From Deltaproteobacteria bacterium (GTDB lineage Bacteria > Myxococcota_A > UBA9042 > PHBI01): a stretch of DNA of 64,000 nucleotides. The notes under the pieces were generated by a model. It searched no databases. It saw only the letters and a program-made list of their open reading frames with translations, and had not been told where the DNA came from. How positions within the stretch are numbered: position 1 is the first letter of the stretch; each line of letters starts with the position of its first letter. Of the stretch, positions 35,108-46,062 are shown piece by piece. The stretch is from assembly GCA_011526585.1 (NCBI GenBank), contig WYBB01000151.1, forward strand, positions 1 to 64,000. Reading direction: 5' to 3'. The position numbers and the translations under genes are program-made.

Positions 35108-36244
35108 ATGGCGGTCGGGGTGAGCGCGAGCCGAATCGCGATGGCGGTCATCGCCGCCGCCTGGTCGGCGGGCTGCGGAGACGACGGCGACGGCCAGTGC
35201 GTGGCGACGCTCTGCGATCCCCAGAGCCACGGCGCAGTCTGCGTCGGCCACCGCGTGCAGACCTGCGCGGCGGACGGCAAGCGCTTCACCTACCGGGAGT
35301 GCGGCACGCAGGAGCGCTGCGACCAGAGCAGCGGCAGCTGCGTACAGCGCGCGTGCACCAACCTCGGGCGCGCCTCGTGCGCGTCGGTGACCGAGATCGA
35401 GCGCTGCGCCGACGACGGCTCCGGCTTCTCGCGGATCCCGTGCGGCCAGGGCGAGATCTGCCGGGACGGCGCGTGCGTGCCGTCGAGCTGCACGGACGAG
35501 GCCGACCGCTGCTCGGACAATGGCGTGCTCGCGTGCGAGCAGGGAAGCTGGGTGCAGTCGAACTGCCCGGTCGGCCAGGTCTGCGCCGTCGGCGACAACG
35601 GGCTCTCGCGCTGTCAGGCGCCGCTGTGCGTGCCCGAGGCGCGGCGCTGCGGCAGCGACGAGGTGGCGCTAGTCTGTGACGCGCGCGGCACGGTCGAGGC
35701 GGTCGTCGCGTGCGCGGCGCGCGAGAGCTGCGTCGACGGGGTATGCCAGGCCACGGTCTGCGGCGGCGGGGGTGGCGGCGACACGGCCGACGTCTCCGAG
35801 GTCGACGACACGGCGGGCGAGACCGAGGTGAGCGAGCCGGAGAGCCGCATCGTCTTCACGCTCAACGGGCGCGTCGAGACCTTCGACATCAGCGCCTTCG
35901 CGTCCTTCGACGCCGGCGCCCGCGAGGTGAGGGTGCGCGCGTCCAAGGCGACGCGCTCGCTCGAGCTGCGCCTGAGCCCGGCGAACATGACGGTGCAGGG
36001 GACCTTCTCGTCGGAGGTCTTCAACCCGGTCAAGGTTCTGATCTGCTACGACGACGGCGGGGCGGCGGCGGGCTTTGCCGACTGCGAGGACGCGACCCAC
36101 CGCTCGACCGCGTACGAGGTGGTCGTGACGCGCAACGACGGCACCGGCGGGCGCATCGAGGCGACGTTCTCGGCGACGCTCGAGGACGTCAACACCGACA
36201 CGCTCGCGCTCACGGCGGGGCAGATCAACGTGAGGTACAGGTAA
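35108..36244 (+). CDS. Cys-rich lipoprotein
   Basis: 378 residues; SD GGAGG; lipobox SAGC at ~27-30. No acidic stalk directly after the anchor; instead six-plus repeats of C...C...C type ('CVGHRVQTCAADGKRFTYRECGTQERC', 'IERCADDGSGFSRIPCGQGEIC') up to ~225, then a short Asp/Thr/Glu linker and a C-terminal beta-sandwich-like domain ('RIVFTLNGRVETFDISAFASF'). Probably displayed on the envelope. It lies downstream of the -24/-12 site and three bases before rng, so it may be co-transcribed with it. Confidence 0.8.
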   Translation: MAVGVSASRIAMAVIAAAWSAGCGDDGDGQCVATLCDPQSHGAVCVGHRVQTCAADGKRFTYRECGTQERCDQSSGSCVQRACTNLGRASCASVTEIERCADDGSGFSRIPCGQGEICRDGACVPSSCTDEADRCSDNGVLACEQGSWVQSNCPVGQVCAVGDNGLSRCQAPLCVPEARRCGSDEVALVCDARGTVEAVVACAARESCVDGVCQATVCGGGGGGDTADVSEVDDTAGETEVSEPESRIVFTLNGRVETFDISAFASFDAGAREVRVRASKATRSLELRLSPANMTVQGTFSSEVFNPVKVLICYDDGGAAAGFADCEDATHRSTAYEVVVTRNDGTGGRIEATFSATLEDVNTDTLALTAGQINVRYR

Positions 36245-36247
36245 GCG

Positions 36248-37840
36248 ATGGCGCGCGTGCTCCTCGTCAACCGGCGGCCCGAGCAGCGGCGCGTCGCGCT
36301 CATCGAGAACGGGGTCACGACCGAGCTCTTCTTCGAGCGCTTGAAGGACCAGAGCCTCGTCGGCAACGTCTACAAGGGGCGCGTGGTGCGCGTCCTGCCG
36401 GGCATGCAGGCCGCCTTCGTCGAGGTCGGCCTCTCGCGCACGGCCTTCCTCTTCGTCGGCGACGTGGCGCGCCCCGACCAGGACGACGAGGACGGCGACG
36501 ACGAGGACGGCGGCGGCGCCGCGGCGGTGGAGCCCAAGAGCGGCGGGCGCGGCGAGAGATATCCCCCGATCGATACCCTGGTGCAGAACGGGCAGTCGCT
36601 GCTCGTGCAGGTCACCAAGATGCCGATGGGCAACAAGGGCGCGCGCATCTCGACGCACATCTCGCTGCCGGGGCGTCACCTCGTCTACATGCCGACCGTC
36701 GAGCACGTCGGGGTCTCGCGCCGGATCCAGGACCCCGAGGAGCGGGCCCGCCTCAAGGCGATGGCGCTGGCGGCCAAGCCGGATGTCGGCGGGCTCATCG
36801 TGCGCACCGCCAGCGAGGGTCTCGACGAGGCGGCGATCGCCGAGGACGTGCGCTTCCTGACCGAGCTCTGGGCCGATATCCAGCGGCGCGGGCTCGACGC
36901 GCGCGCGCCGGCGCTGATCCACGAGGACCTCGATCTGACGCTGCGCTCGGTGCGCGACCTCCTGACCGATGCCGAGGACCGCGTCGTCGTCGATGACAGC
37001 GACGAGCTCGGCCGCATCGTCGACTTCGTGCGGCGCTTCATGCCGGCCTTCGAGGGCAACATCCAGCGCTGGGACTCGCCCGAGCCGATGTTCGAGCGCT
37101 ACGGTGTCGAGTGGGAGATCACGCGCGCGTCGCGGCGCAAGGTGTGGCTCAAGTCGGGCGGCTACATCCTCATCGACCGCACCGAGGCGCTGACGGCCGT
37201 CGACGTCAACACCGGCCGCTACGTCGGCAAGACCAACTTCGAGGAGACGATCGTCGCGATCAACCTGGAGGCGGTCAAGGAGATCGCCTACCAGCTGAGG
37301 CTGCGCGACATCGGCGGCATCATCGTCATCGACTTCATCGACATGCTCTCGACGCAGAACCAGGAGAAGGTCGTGGCGGCGCTGGTCGCGGAGCTCGCCA
37401 AGGACCGCGCGCAGACCAAGGTGCTGGCGGTCTCGCCGCTGGGCCTGGTCGAGATGACGCGCAAGCGCGTGCGCAACTCGATCGTGCACGCGCTGACCGA
37501 GCCGTGCTTCTACTGCGAAGGCAAGGGCTACCTGCGCTCGATCGCGGTGATCTGCGACTCGATCCTCTTCGCGCTGCACCAGCAGCTCAGGAGCGCACGC
37601 GGGCAGGCGGTCGAGGTGCGCGCGCACCCGAAGGTGACCGAGGCGCTGGTGCACGACTGGGAGCTCGAGCTCGAGCGCGTGGAGACGCTCTACGATGCGC
37701 AGCTCGAGCTCTCGGTGGCGCCGGAGATGCACCTCGAGTGGTTCGAGATCAAGATCGGCGACAAGGGCGCGCCGCCGGACTCGCGGCGCCCGATCGACCT
37801 GCCGCCGGATGCGCGCGGCGGCGATCAGGACGAAGACTGA
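36248..37840 (+). CDS. rng: Ribonuclease G/E (short form)
   Basis: 530 residues. S1 domain at ~35-130 ('GNVYKGRVVRVLPGMQAAFVEVGLSRTAFLFVGDV') interrupted by an acidic insert (DQDDEDGDDEDGGG). Catalytic centre: the Asp of TAVDVNTGRYVGK and that of IVIDFIDM; Zn-link PCFYC. It trims 16S rRNA and decays mRNA. No long C-terminal scaffold, unlike the rne product at 60169. Starts three bases after the lipoprotein stop. Confidence 0.92.
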   Translation: MARVLLVNRRPEQRRVALIENGVTTELFFERLKDQSLVGNVYKGRVVRVLPGMQAAFVEVGLSRTAFLFVGDVARPDQDDEDGDDEDGGGAAAVEPKSGGRGERYPPIDTLVQNGQSLLVQVTKMPMGNKGARISTHISLPGRHLVYMPTVEHVGVSRRIQDPEERARLKAMALAAKPDVGGLIVRTASEGLDEAAIAEDVRFLTELWADIQRRGLDARAPALIHEDLDLTLRSVRDLLTDAEDRVVVDDSDELGRIVDFVRRFMPAFEGNIQRWDSPEPMFERYGVEWEITRASRRKVWLKSGGYILIDRTEALTAVDVNTGRYVGKTNFEETIVAINLEAVKEIAYQLRLRDIGGIIVIDFIDMLSTQNQEKVVAALVAELAKDRAQTKVLAVSPLGLVEMTRKRVRNSIVHALTEPCFYCEGKGYLRSIAVICDSILFALHQQLRSARGQAVEVRAHPKVTEALVHDWELELERVETLYDAQLELSVAPEMHLEWFEIKIGDKGAPPDSRRPIDLPPDARGGDQDED

Positions 37841-37846
37841 CGTTCC

Positions 37847-38449
37847 CTACGGCTCGGGGTCGGCGGCGGGCGGCGCGGCGGCCTCGGGTGCGGGCGGGAA
37901 GACCTCGGCCATCGGGATCTCGAGCCCGGCGAAGGTCTCGGGCGCGAGCGTCTCGGTCTCGTCGTAGTTGCCGGCGACGACGTAGCGGCCGTCGACGAGC
38001 AGGTGGCGCGTGAGCAGGCGCGCCTCGAGATCGACCAGCCAGTACTCGGGCGCGGCGATCGACTGGTAGTACTCGAGCTTGACCTTGCGATCGTAGCGAC
38101 CCGAGGTCGGTGAGATCACCTCGACGACGAGGTCGGGCGCGCCCTCGGCGAGGCCCTGGCTCGGCGGCGTGCGCCCGGCGAAGAAGACCTGCACGTCGGG
38201 CATGACCCCGCGATCCTTGCGGATCTTGACCTTGTAGCCCGAAGCGAGGACCTCGCCACCGTGTCTTCGCGTCCAGCCGACGAGAAAGTAGATCAGGGCG
38301 GCCACGAAGTATTCGTGTTCACGTGTGGGCACTTCGACCTCCACCAGGTGGCCGTCGATCAGCTCGCGCTTGTCGTCGTCTGGGAGCTGGAGGAAGTCCT
38401 CCCACGTGTAGCGCGGCTCGGGGGTCGGAAGTGGGCGGGCGGCGACCAT
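37847..38449 (-). CDS. Uma2-family (DUF820) PD-(D/E)xK nuclease-like protein
   Basis: 200 residues. 'YTWEDFLQLPDDDKRELIDGHLVEV', then 'VMPDVQVFFAG', 'PDLVVEVISPTS..YDRKVKLEYYQ' and 'EYWLVDLEARLL' give the Uma2 fold with D-x(n)-E-V-x-S and KLEYY. The family is abundant in cyanobacteria and Myxococcota, with unknown biology. Convergent with rng (6-base gap). Confidence 0.85.
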   Translation of the reverse strand: MVAARPLPTPEPRYTWEDFLQLPDDDKRELIDGHLVEVEVPTREHEYFVAALIYFLVGWTRRHGGEVLASGYKVKIRKDRGVMPDVQVFFAGRTPPSQGLAEGAPDLVVEVISPTSGRYDRKVKLEYYQSIAAPEYWLVDLEARLLTRHLLVDGRYVVAGNYDETETLAPETFAGLEIPMAEVFPPAPEAAAPPAADPEP

Positions 38450-38519
38450 GGTGTGAGTATAGCCGCGCCCGGGGCGCGGCTGAAGGTCAGGGCGATAACG
38501 GGGTGTGATCGACTCTACT

Positions 38520-39305
38520 TCAAGGCATCAGATCGGCCGAGACGAGGTAGTCGAGCTCGGCGAAGTCCTTCTTGAGGTAGGCGTTGCCTTCGGCCTGGAT
38601 GCGGCCCTGATCGGGGCCGCGGCCGCGCGGCGCGCCTTCGCCGTAGCCGTTGTGCAGGGCGTCGACGATCTCCATGCCGGAGACGACCTCGCCGAAGGGC
38701 GCAAAGCCCATCGTGTCGAGGCGGGCGTTGTCGCCGAAGTTGATGAAGAGCTGCACCGTGCGCGTGTTGGGACCGCGGGTGGCGAAGGTGATGCGGCCGC
38801 GGGTGTTGGAGGACTTGACGGCGTCGTCCTGGATCGAGGCGTCACGCCAGACGGTGTTGAGCTTGGGGTCGCCGTGGATGCCGAACTGGGCCATGAAGCC
38901 CTGCACGACGCGGAAGAAGGCGATGTCCTTGTAGTAGCCGTGCTTGACCAGGTTGTAGAAGCGATCGGCGCCGTTGGGCGCCCAGTCGCGCGTGACCTGC
39001 ACGACGAAGTCGCCCTTGGTCGTCTTGAAGTTGACCTTGAAGGTGGCGGGCGCGGTCTCGGTGAGCTTGCTGGGGTCCATGAGGTTCTCCGGGGTGGCGG
39101 CGGGCGCCGGTGCGGGCTCGGGCGCCGGCGCGGGGGGCGGCTCGGGCGCGGGGGTCGGGGTCGGCGCGGGGGTCGGCTCGGGCGCGGGTGCGGGCGCCGG
39201 CGCGGGCGCGGGCGCGGGGCTCGGCGTCGGCGTCGGGGTCGGCGCGGGCTCCTTGCCGCCGCAAGCGGCGAGGGTGGTGACGAAGGCGATGATCAAGGTT
39301 CGCAC
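38520..39305 (-). CDS. Cyclophilin-type peptidyl-prolyl isomerase lipoprotein
   Basis: 261 residues from GTG 39305 (SD AGGAGG); lipobox LAAC follows a short signal. A ~50-residue Pro/Ala/Thr linker of PAPAPEP units leads to a cyclophilin domain (~90-260): 'DFVVQVTRDWAPNGADRFYNLVKHGYYKDIAFFRVVQGFMAQFGIHGDP', 'GRITFATRGPNTRTVQLFINFGDNARLD', 'FAPFGEVVSGMEIVD'. It catalyses prolyl cis-trans isomerisation of envelope proteins; the linker should let it reach across the periplasm. A start at 39377 is rejected. Confidence 0.88.
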   Translation of the reverse strand: MRTLIIAFVTTLAACGGKEPAPTPTPTPSPAPAPAPAPAPAPEPTPAPTPTPAPEPPPAPAPEPAPAPAATPENLMDPSKLTETAPATFKVNFKTTKGDFVVQVTRDWAPNGADRFYNLVKHGYYKDIAFFRVVQGFMAQFGIHGDPKLNTVWRDASIQDDAVKSSNTRGRITFATRGPNTRTVQLFINFGDNARLDTMGFAPFGEVVSGMEIVDALHNGYGEGAPRGRGPDQGRIQAEGNAYLKKDFAELDYLVSADLMP

Positions 39306-39382
39306 GGGGCTGGTCCTCCTGATGAACGGGCGCGGAGGATGGCCTCGGCGCGCGCGGGCGTCAATCGCGAAGGTCACGGTCC

Positions 39383-41302
39383 CTACGGCGTGTCGGCCTT
39401 GCCGAGGTCGAGGGTGCCGAGGCTGGTCGTCTTGTCCGGGTCGATGGCGAAGCTCCTGACCAGACGGCGGCCGTCGCTCGCTTCGAGTGCGAGCGTGTGC
39501 TTGCCGACCGGAAGCTCGGCCGAGACGACGTTGCTCGTCGTGGCGAGCGGCTTGCCGTCGATCTCGACGCGCGTGCCCTGCGCGGGAAAGAAGCGGAAAT
39601 GCAGCTTGCCGTGAGGCACCGGCTTGAGCGCGATGGTGATCGCCGGCGCCTCGCCGACGGTTGCTTCGAAGAGGCGCGCTTCGTGATCGGGCGCGCTGAC
39701 GCGGCCGCTCAGCGCGGTGCCGGCACGCGCTTGGATCGTGCGTGGCGCACGCGCGACGCCGAGACCATTGACCGCCACCAGGGCGTTGGGCGGAGTCGTG
39801 CGGATGGTGAGGCTCACCTCCTCGGCGAAGACGCCCTCGAGGCTGGCGAGCAGGTCGCCGGCGACCTCGCCGGAGGGCGCGCGCACGACGGGCGCGGCTT
39901 CGGCGAGGTCGGGCGCGGGCGCGGTGTCGGCGTGGGAGGTCGGCAGGATGTCGGCGGGTGCCGGAGCGGTGCTGGCGAGCGCGACGTCGGGCGCGGACGG
40001 GGTGGCGTCGGGCGGGCCCTGAGAGGCGGCGGCGACCGGCTGGGGGTCGTCGTCGCCCAGGCGCAGCACGAGCAGGATCACCAGCGCGATGAGCACGAGG
40101 TTCAGCCCGACGAGGAGCAGCGGGAAGCGGGCGCGGGTGCGCGCGGGCGCGGGCAGCGCCTCGGGCAGTGGGCTCGCCAGCGGCGTGGGCGACGGCGGCG
40201 CGGCGAGCACCGTCGCGGGGCGCGGTGACACGCGGCTCGGCGTGGCGGGGCTAGCCGTGGCGCCGGGCTCGCTGCCGAGGCTCAGGCGCAGGAGCTCGTC
40301 GACCGAGAGCCCCTGCACGGGGCGGTCGCGCAGCGCGCGCGGCAGGGTCTGCAGCACCTCCTGCGTCCAGGCGGCCAGATCCCTGGCGGTCGGGAGCTGA
40401 GCGGACCGCAGCATGTGCGCGCGCAGCTCGCGCGCGGCGAGCTCGGCCGAGGGGAAGCGCTGATCGGGCTCTTTGGCGAGCAGGCGCTCGACCACGGCGG
40501 CGAGGTCGTCGGGCACGTCGGGGTTCTTGTCGCGCAGGCGGCCCGGGTCGTGGAAGCGGATGCGATCGAGGATGAGGAGGTCGGAGGGCGCGTCGAACGG
40601 GCGCTCGCCGGTCAGGAGCTCCCAGGCGATGACGCCGACCGAGAAGAGGTCGGAGCGCGGGTCGAGCTCGAGGCCCGCCGCCTGCTGCGGCGACATGTAG
40701 CCGTACTTGCCGCGGATGGCGCCGGTGGTCGAGTGCTGCAGGCGCTCGGCCGCGCGCGCGATGCCGAAGTCGAGGAGCTTCACCTCGCCGCTCGTGCCGA
40801 TCATCACGTTCGAGGGCGAGACGTCGCGGTGGATGACGCCGAGCGGGGTGCCGTCGGCGTCGGTCGCGTGGTGGGCGTAGTCGAGCGCGTCGAGGAGCGC
40901 GACCAGCACGTGCACGACGAGCGGCACCGGCATGCGCCGGCCGGCGGCGGCGGCGACGCGCAGGAGCTCGCCGAGGTCCTTGCCTTCGACGTGCTCCATG
41001 GCGATGAAGTAGACGCCGCCCTCCTCGCCCATGTCGAGGACCTGCGCGATCCCCGCGTGGCGCAAGCGCACGACGAGCTTGCCCTCCTCGATGAAGCGCT
41101 GCACGAAGCCGGGGTCGCTGGCGAGGTGCGGCAGGATGCGCTTGATGACGACGTCCTTGGCGAAGCCGCCGGCGCCGAGCGAGCGCGCGAGGAAGACCTC
41201 GCCCATGCCGCCGGCGCCGATGCGCGAGACGAGCTCGTAGCGGCCGATCGTGAGACCGCTCACAGGCGACGGCGGGCCGTCGAGCTCGCGCGAGCTCGTC
41301 AT
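39383..41302 (-). CDS. Transmembrane Ser/Thr protein kinase with PEGA-like periplasmic region
   Basis: 639 residues. Kinase domain ~20-285: IGAGGMGEVFLA, VVIKRILPHL, HRDVSPSNVMIG, LLDFGIAR, GYMSPQQ. One TM helix at ~400-424 (FPLLLVGLNLVLIALVILLVL). The periplasmic part (~490-639) has two PEGA-like repeats ('SLTIRTTPPNALVAVNGLGVA', 'KLHFRFFPAQGTRVEIDGKPL'). Typical myxobacterial type: cytosolic kinase, extracellular sensor. Upstream neighbours are the dapA-dapB run, 77+ bases away. Confidence 0.92.
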   Translation of the reverse strand: MTSSRELDGPPSPVSGLTIGRYELVSRIGAGGMGEVFLARSLGAGGFAKDVVIKRILPHLASDPGFVQRFIEEGKLVVRLRHAGIAQVLDMGEEGGVYFIAMEHVEGKDLGELLRVAAAAGRRMPVPLVVHVLVALLDALDYAHHATDADGTPLGVIHRDVSPSNVMIGTSGEVKLLDFGIARAAERLQHSTTGAIRGKYGYMSPQQAAGLELDPRSDLFSVGVIAWELLTGERPFDAPSDLLILDRIRFHDPGRLRDKNPDVPDDLAAVVERLLAKEPDQRFPSAELAARELRAHMLRSAQLPTARDLAAWTQEVLQTLPRALRDRPVQGLSVDELLRLSLGSEPGATASPATPSRVSPRPATVLAAPPSPTPLASPLPEALPAPARTRARFPLLLVGLNLVLIALVILLVLRLGDDDPQPVAAASQGPPDATPSAPDVALASTAPAPADILPTSHADTAPAPDLAEAAPVVRAPSGEVAGDLLASLEGVFAEEVSLTIRTTPPNALVAVNGLGVARAPRTIQARAGTALSGRVSAPDHEARLFEATVGEAPAITIALKPVPHGKLHFRFFPAQGTRVEIDGKPLATTSNVVSAELPVGKHTLALEASDGRRLVRSFAIDPDKTTSLGTLDLGKADTP

Positions 41303-41379
41303 CGGCGAGGCACGCGGGCTGGGGCTGGGGACGAGGCGTTCATCGGGTCGGAAAGCGCGCGGGGGAGGCCGACGGGGCT

Positions 41380-41949
41380 CTAGAGGGGAGGCGGTGGGTG
41401 GCGTTCGAGCTCGGCCAGGGCCCGGTGGATCCAGCGGCGCACCTGCCGGGCCGGAAGCCACATCCACGCATAATCTGCACTGGTGAAGCGTGTGACAATG
41501 TGATCTTCGAGGGCCTTGTCTTTTGCGGCCGCCGGCCCGAGGAGCTGCCAGGTCGCGACGAGGGTCTCGCGGTAGGCCTGCCACTCGAGGAAGGCGCGGC
41601 CGGCGGCCAGGCCCATCGGCAGCGGCAGGAGGAGGTAGACGAGCGTCATGCCCGGCCAGGTGAGGCGGCGGAACTGGCGCACGTGCACGGCCTCGTGGCG
41701 CAGCGTGAGGTAGCGGTGGGCGGGCGGGTAGCTCGGCCAGCGGCTGGGGGTGTAGATGCGCCTGCCGAGCGTCGTGACGTACTCGCTCATGAAGCGGTCC
41801 TGGCGCCCGAAGGTGAGGATGCGCAGCGCGCGATCGAGCACCTTGCAGAAGCGGCTGTCGCGCTTTTCGAGGACGACGATGCCCTCCTGCGCGAGCCGGG
41901 CGAGGAGCTCGCGGTAGAGCGACTCGCCGCGCGAGGTCGGGGTCTGCAT
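41380..41949 (-). CDS. Putative HExxH zinc metallopeptidase-like protein
   Basis: 189 residues. 'YLTLRHEAVHVRQFRRLTWPGM' contains HEAVH (HExxH), with a further acidic residue in 'FLEWQAYRETL', a layout like small zinc peptidases. A hydrophobic segment (TLVYLLLPLPMGLAAG) follows the motif. No signal peptide is evident. Lies 10 bases after dapB and is probably co-transcribed with dapA-dapB, though its function is unrelated to lysine as far as can be seen. Confidence 0.6.
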   Translation of the reverse strand: MQTPTSRGESLYRELLARLAQEGIVVLEKRDSRFCKVLDRALRILTFGRQDRFMSEYVTTLGRRIYTPSRWPSYPPAHRYLTLRHEAVHVRQFRRLTWPGMTLVYLLLPLPMGLAAGRAFLEWQAYRETLVATWQLLGPAAAKDKALEDHIVTRFTSADYAWMWLPARQVRRWIHRALAELERHPPPPL

Positions 41950-41959
41950 CGCCGGCGGC

Positions 41960-42715
41960 TCAGCCGGCGAGGACATCGGAGAGGCCGTAGCGGCCGGGGG
42001 CGCGAGGCGCGGCGACGAGCCAGGCCGCGGCGGTGAGCGCGCCGCGCGCGAAGATGTCGCGGTCGAGCGCGCGGTGCTCGAGCGTGAGCACCTCGCCTTC
42101 GCCGAAGAAGCCGACGGTGTGCTCGCCGACGACCGAGCCCCCGCGCAACGCGTGCAGGCCGATCTCGCCGCGCACGCGGGCGCCGGGGCGACCCTGGCGG
42201 CCATGGCGTGCGAGAGCCTCGAGCGATACGCCGCGCACGGCGGCGACGCGCTGGGCCAGGGCGAGCGCGGTGCCCGAGGGCGCGTCGACCTTCTTCTTGT
42301 GGTGGGCCTCGACGAGCTCGACGTCCCAGGCGTCGTCGAGCAGGCGGGCGGCGGCGCCGACGAGCTCCAGCAGGACGTGCACGCCGAGGGAGAAGTTCGG
42401 CGCCCACACGAGCGGCACGGTCCGTGCGGCCTCGTCGAGGGCGCGCTCGGCGGCGGCGTCGAGGCCGGTCGTGCCGATGACGAGCGGCACCTTGTATTCT
42501 GCACACCACGCGAGCGTGGCCGGGGCCTGGGCGGCGACCGAGAAGTCGATCGCGGCGCGCGCGCTGGCGGCAGTCGATGAATCGAGGAAGGGACCGTCGG
42601 TATCGATCTCGGCGGCGACGCCGAGGCCGTATTCTGAAGCGAGCGCGCAGAGGCGCCGGCCCATGCGGCCGCGCGCGCCGATGACGACGAGCGCCGGCGC
42701 GCCCGGGTCGCTCAC
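41960..42715 (-). CDS. dapB: 4-hydroxy-tetrahydrodipicolinate reductase
   Basis: 251 residues from GTG 42715, overlapping the dapA stop (GTGA). N-terminal 'ALVVIGARGRMGRRL' is the NAD(P)H-binding loop; 'APNFSLGVHVLLELV' and 'EAHHKKKVDAPSGTALALAQ' carry the substrate-binding His-His-Lys-Lys-Lys and the DAPSGTA loop. Reduces the DapA product in diaminopimelate/lysine synthesis. Confidence 0.94.
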   Translation of the reverse strand: MSDPGAPALVVIGARGRMGRRLCALASEYGLGVAAEIDTDGPFLDSSTAASARAAIDFSVAAQAPATLAWCAEYKVPLVIGTTGLDAAAERALDEAARTVPLVWAPNFSLGVHVLLELVGAAARLLDDAWDVELVEAHHKKKVDAPSGTALALAQRVAAVRGVSLEALARHGRQGRPGARVRGEIGLHALRGGSVVGEHTVGFFGEGEVLTLEHRALDRDIFARGALTAAAWLVAAPRAPGRYGLSDVLAG

Positions 42716-43695
42716 GCCGCCCTCGGGGTCTCGGCCCCGGCCGGACCGAGCAGGCCGGCGTGGGTGAGGCCGGCGGCGAGCGCGCGCTCGATGGTGGCGT
42801 CGACGGCGTCGCTGGTCAGCGGCAGGCGCACGAGCTCGTGAGCGTGGCCGAGCATGGCGGCGGCGCGCTTGAGCGGGATCGGGTTGCTCGTCAGGAAGAG
42901 CGCGGTCGCGAGCGGGCGGAGCTGGTAGTGCAGCGCGCGGGCGCGGGCGAGGTCGCCGTGCGCGGCCGCGTCGGCTAGCGCGACGACGAGCTCGGGCGCG
43001 AGGTTGCCGACGACCGAGACGACGCCGTGGGCGCCGAGCGCCATCATCGGCCAGGTCATCGCGTCGTCGCCCGAGAGGATGGAGAAGCCCTCGGGGGCGC
43101 CGGCGACGAGGGCCTCGACCTGCGTGAGCGAGCCGGCGGCCTCCTTGATGCCGAGGAAGCGCGGGTCCTGCGCGAGGGTGAGCGCGGTCTCGGGCGCGAG
43201 GTTGCAGCCGGTGCGGCCGGGCACGTTGTAGAGCAGGATCGGCAGGCCGCCGTCGTCGGCGATGGCGCGGAAGTGCGCGAGCAGGGAGGTCTGGGGCGGC
43301 TTGTTGTAGGGCGGGGTCACGACGAGAGCGCCGTCGGCGCCGAGGCGGCGCGCGAGCTGGGTGGTCTCGATCGCGTAGCGCGTCGAGGAGGCGCCGGTGC
43401 CGGCGATGACCGGCACGCGGCCCTTGGCGATGGCGACGGCGCGCGCGACGACCGCCTCGTACTCGGGCGGGGTCAAGGTCGGCGTCTCGCCGGTGGTGCC
43501 GCACGGGACGAGCCCGGAGCCCGCGGCGACGAGGCGCTCGCACAAGGCGGAGAGCGCGTCGAGGTCGAGCTCGCCGCTCGGCGAAAACGGCGTGTAGAGG
43601 GCGGTGAGCACGCCGTGCAGGCGTGGCGCGCGGAGCGGGCGCAAGGAGCGGAGCGAGTCGGAGGCGTGAGGAGGAGGAGGAGATGCGTACGACAT
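42712..43695 (-). CDS. dapA: 4-hydroxy-tetrahydrodipicolinate synthase
   Basis: 327 residues. An N-terminal ~25-residue extension precedes the TIM barrel: 'GVLTALYTPFSPSGELDLDAL', CGTTGETPTL, the catalytic Tyr in 'LLYNVPGRTGCNL', and the Schiff-base Lys in GIKEAAGSL. Condenses pyruvate with aspartate semialdehyde. Coupled to dapB by a 4-base overlap; the gene before it ends 4 bases away. Confidence 0.94.
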   Translation of the reverse strand: MSYASPPPPHASDSLRSLRPLRAPRLHGVLTALYTPFSPSGELDLDALSALCERLVAAGSGLVPCGTTGETPTLTPPEYEAVVARAVAIAKGRVPVIAGTGASSTRYAIETTQLARRLGADGALVVTPPYNKPPQTSLLAHFRAIADDGGLPILLYNVPGRTGCNLAPETALTLAQDPRFLGIKEAAGSLTQVEALVAGAPEGFSILSGDDAMTWPMMALGAHGVVSVVGNLAPELVVALADAAAHGDLARARALHYQLRPLATALFLTSNPIPLKRAAAMLGHAHELVRLPLTSDAVDATIERALAAGLTHAGLLGPAGAETPRAA

Positions 43696-43699
43696 GGCG

Positions 43700-44281
43700 T
43701 CACCGCCCGCGGAGTTGATTGACCGCCTCGTCCACGGCCTGGCGCACGGCGAGGTCCTGCTCGCCGGTGAGCCAGTGCTCGAGCGCCGGCAAGGCGCGGC
43801 GGCTGCCCGAGTCGCCGAGCGCGAGCGCGACCGATCGGCGCACGCCCGGCTCGTCGTCGTTTCTGAGGGCGAGCAGCTCGTCGACGGCGCGGTCGCCGAA
43901 GGCCCAGCCGAGCGAGCGGATCGCCTGGCGGCGCATGCGCAGGCCTTCGGCGTGGCCGATGAGGTTGCGCTCGTTGAGGAGGCTCGAGAGGAAGGCGTAG
44001 CTCGGCTCGCTCGGGTAGAAGCCGAGGCCGGCCAGCGCGCGCACGCGCACGGTCGGCGCCTCGCGCGGGGTGTTGGCGATGTCGATGAGGAGCTCGGCGG
44101 TATCGGGGCCGAGCGCCTCGAGGGCCGGGCGCGAGAGCTTGGCGTCGGTCGCCGCGAGGAGCCAGACCAGCGAGGCGCGTCGCTCGGGTCGGGAGCGCGT
44201 GCGCGCGTCGGCGGGCATCGGCGCGAGCGCGAGGAGGGCGAGCGCGAGGGCGAGAGACAGAGCGGGGAGCGGGCGCGGCAT
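43700..44281 (-). CDS. Exported HEAT-repeat protein
   Basis: 193 residues. Signal peptide (PLPALSLALALALLALAPMPADA) and then helical repeats: 'VRVRALAGLGFYPSEPSYAFLSSLL', 'MRRQAIRSLGWAFGDRAVDELLALRNDDEP', 'GVRRSVALALGDSGSRRALPALEHWL'. These are PBS-lyase/HEAT type repeats used for protein contacts. Its stop is 4 bases before dapA. Confidence 0.8.
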   Translation of the reverse strand: MPRPLPALSLALALALLALAPMPADARTRSRPERRASLVWLLAATDAKLSRPALEALGPDTAELLIDIANTPREAPTVRVRALAGLGFYPSEPSYAFLSSLLNERNLIGHAEGLRMRRQAIRSLGWAFGDRAVDELLALRNDDEPGVRRSVALALGDSGSRRALPALEHWLTGEQDLAVRQAVDEAVNQLRGR

Positions 44282-44406
44282 GCGGGAGATCCTGTCGGAG
44301 GCGGACGTCGCATAGCGCGCGAGCGCCTCGGCGGATTCCCGTGTAGCAGATGCGGGCGGATCCGGCGAGAAAGACGATGTGGCGGCGTGGCGCCGTCCCG
44401 TGCGGT

Positions 44407-45996
<1,590 letters not shown>

Positions 45997-46062
45997 CGTC
46001 GGTCCGTGGCCGCCCGGGGCCATCCGAGCGAACGAGCCTCCTAACCACGCCCACGGCCAAAG

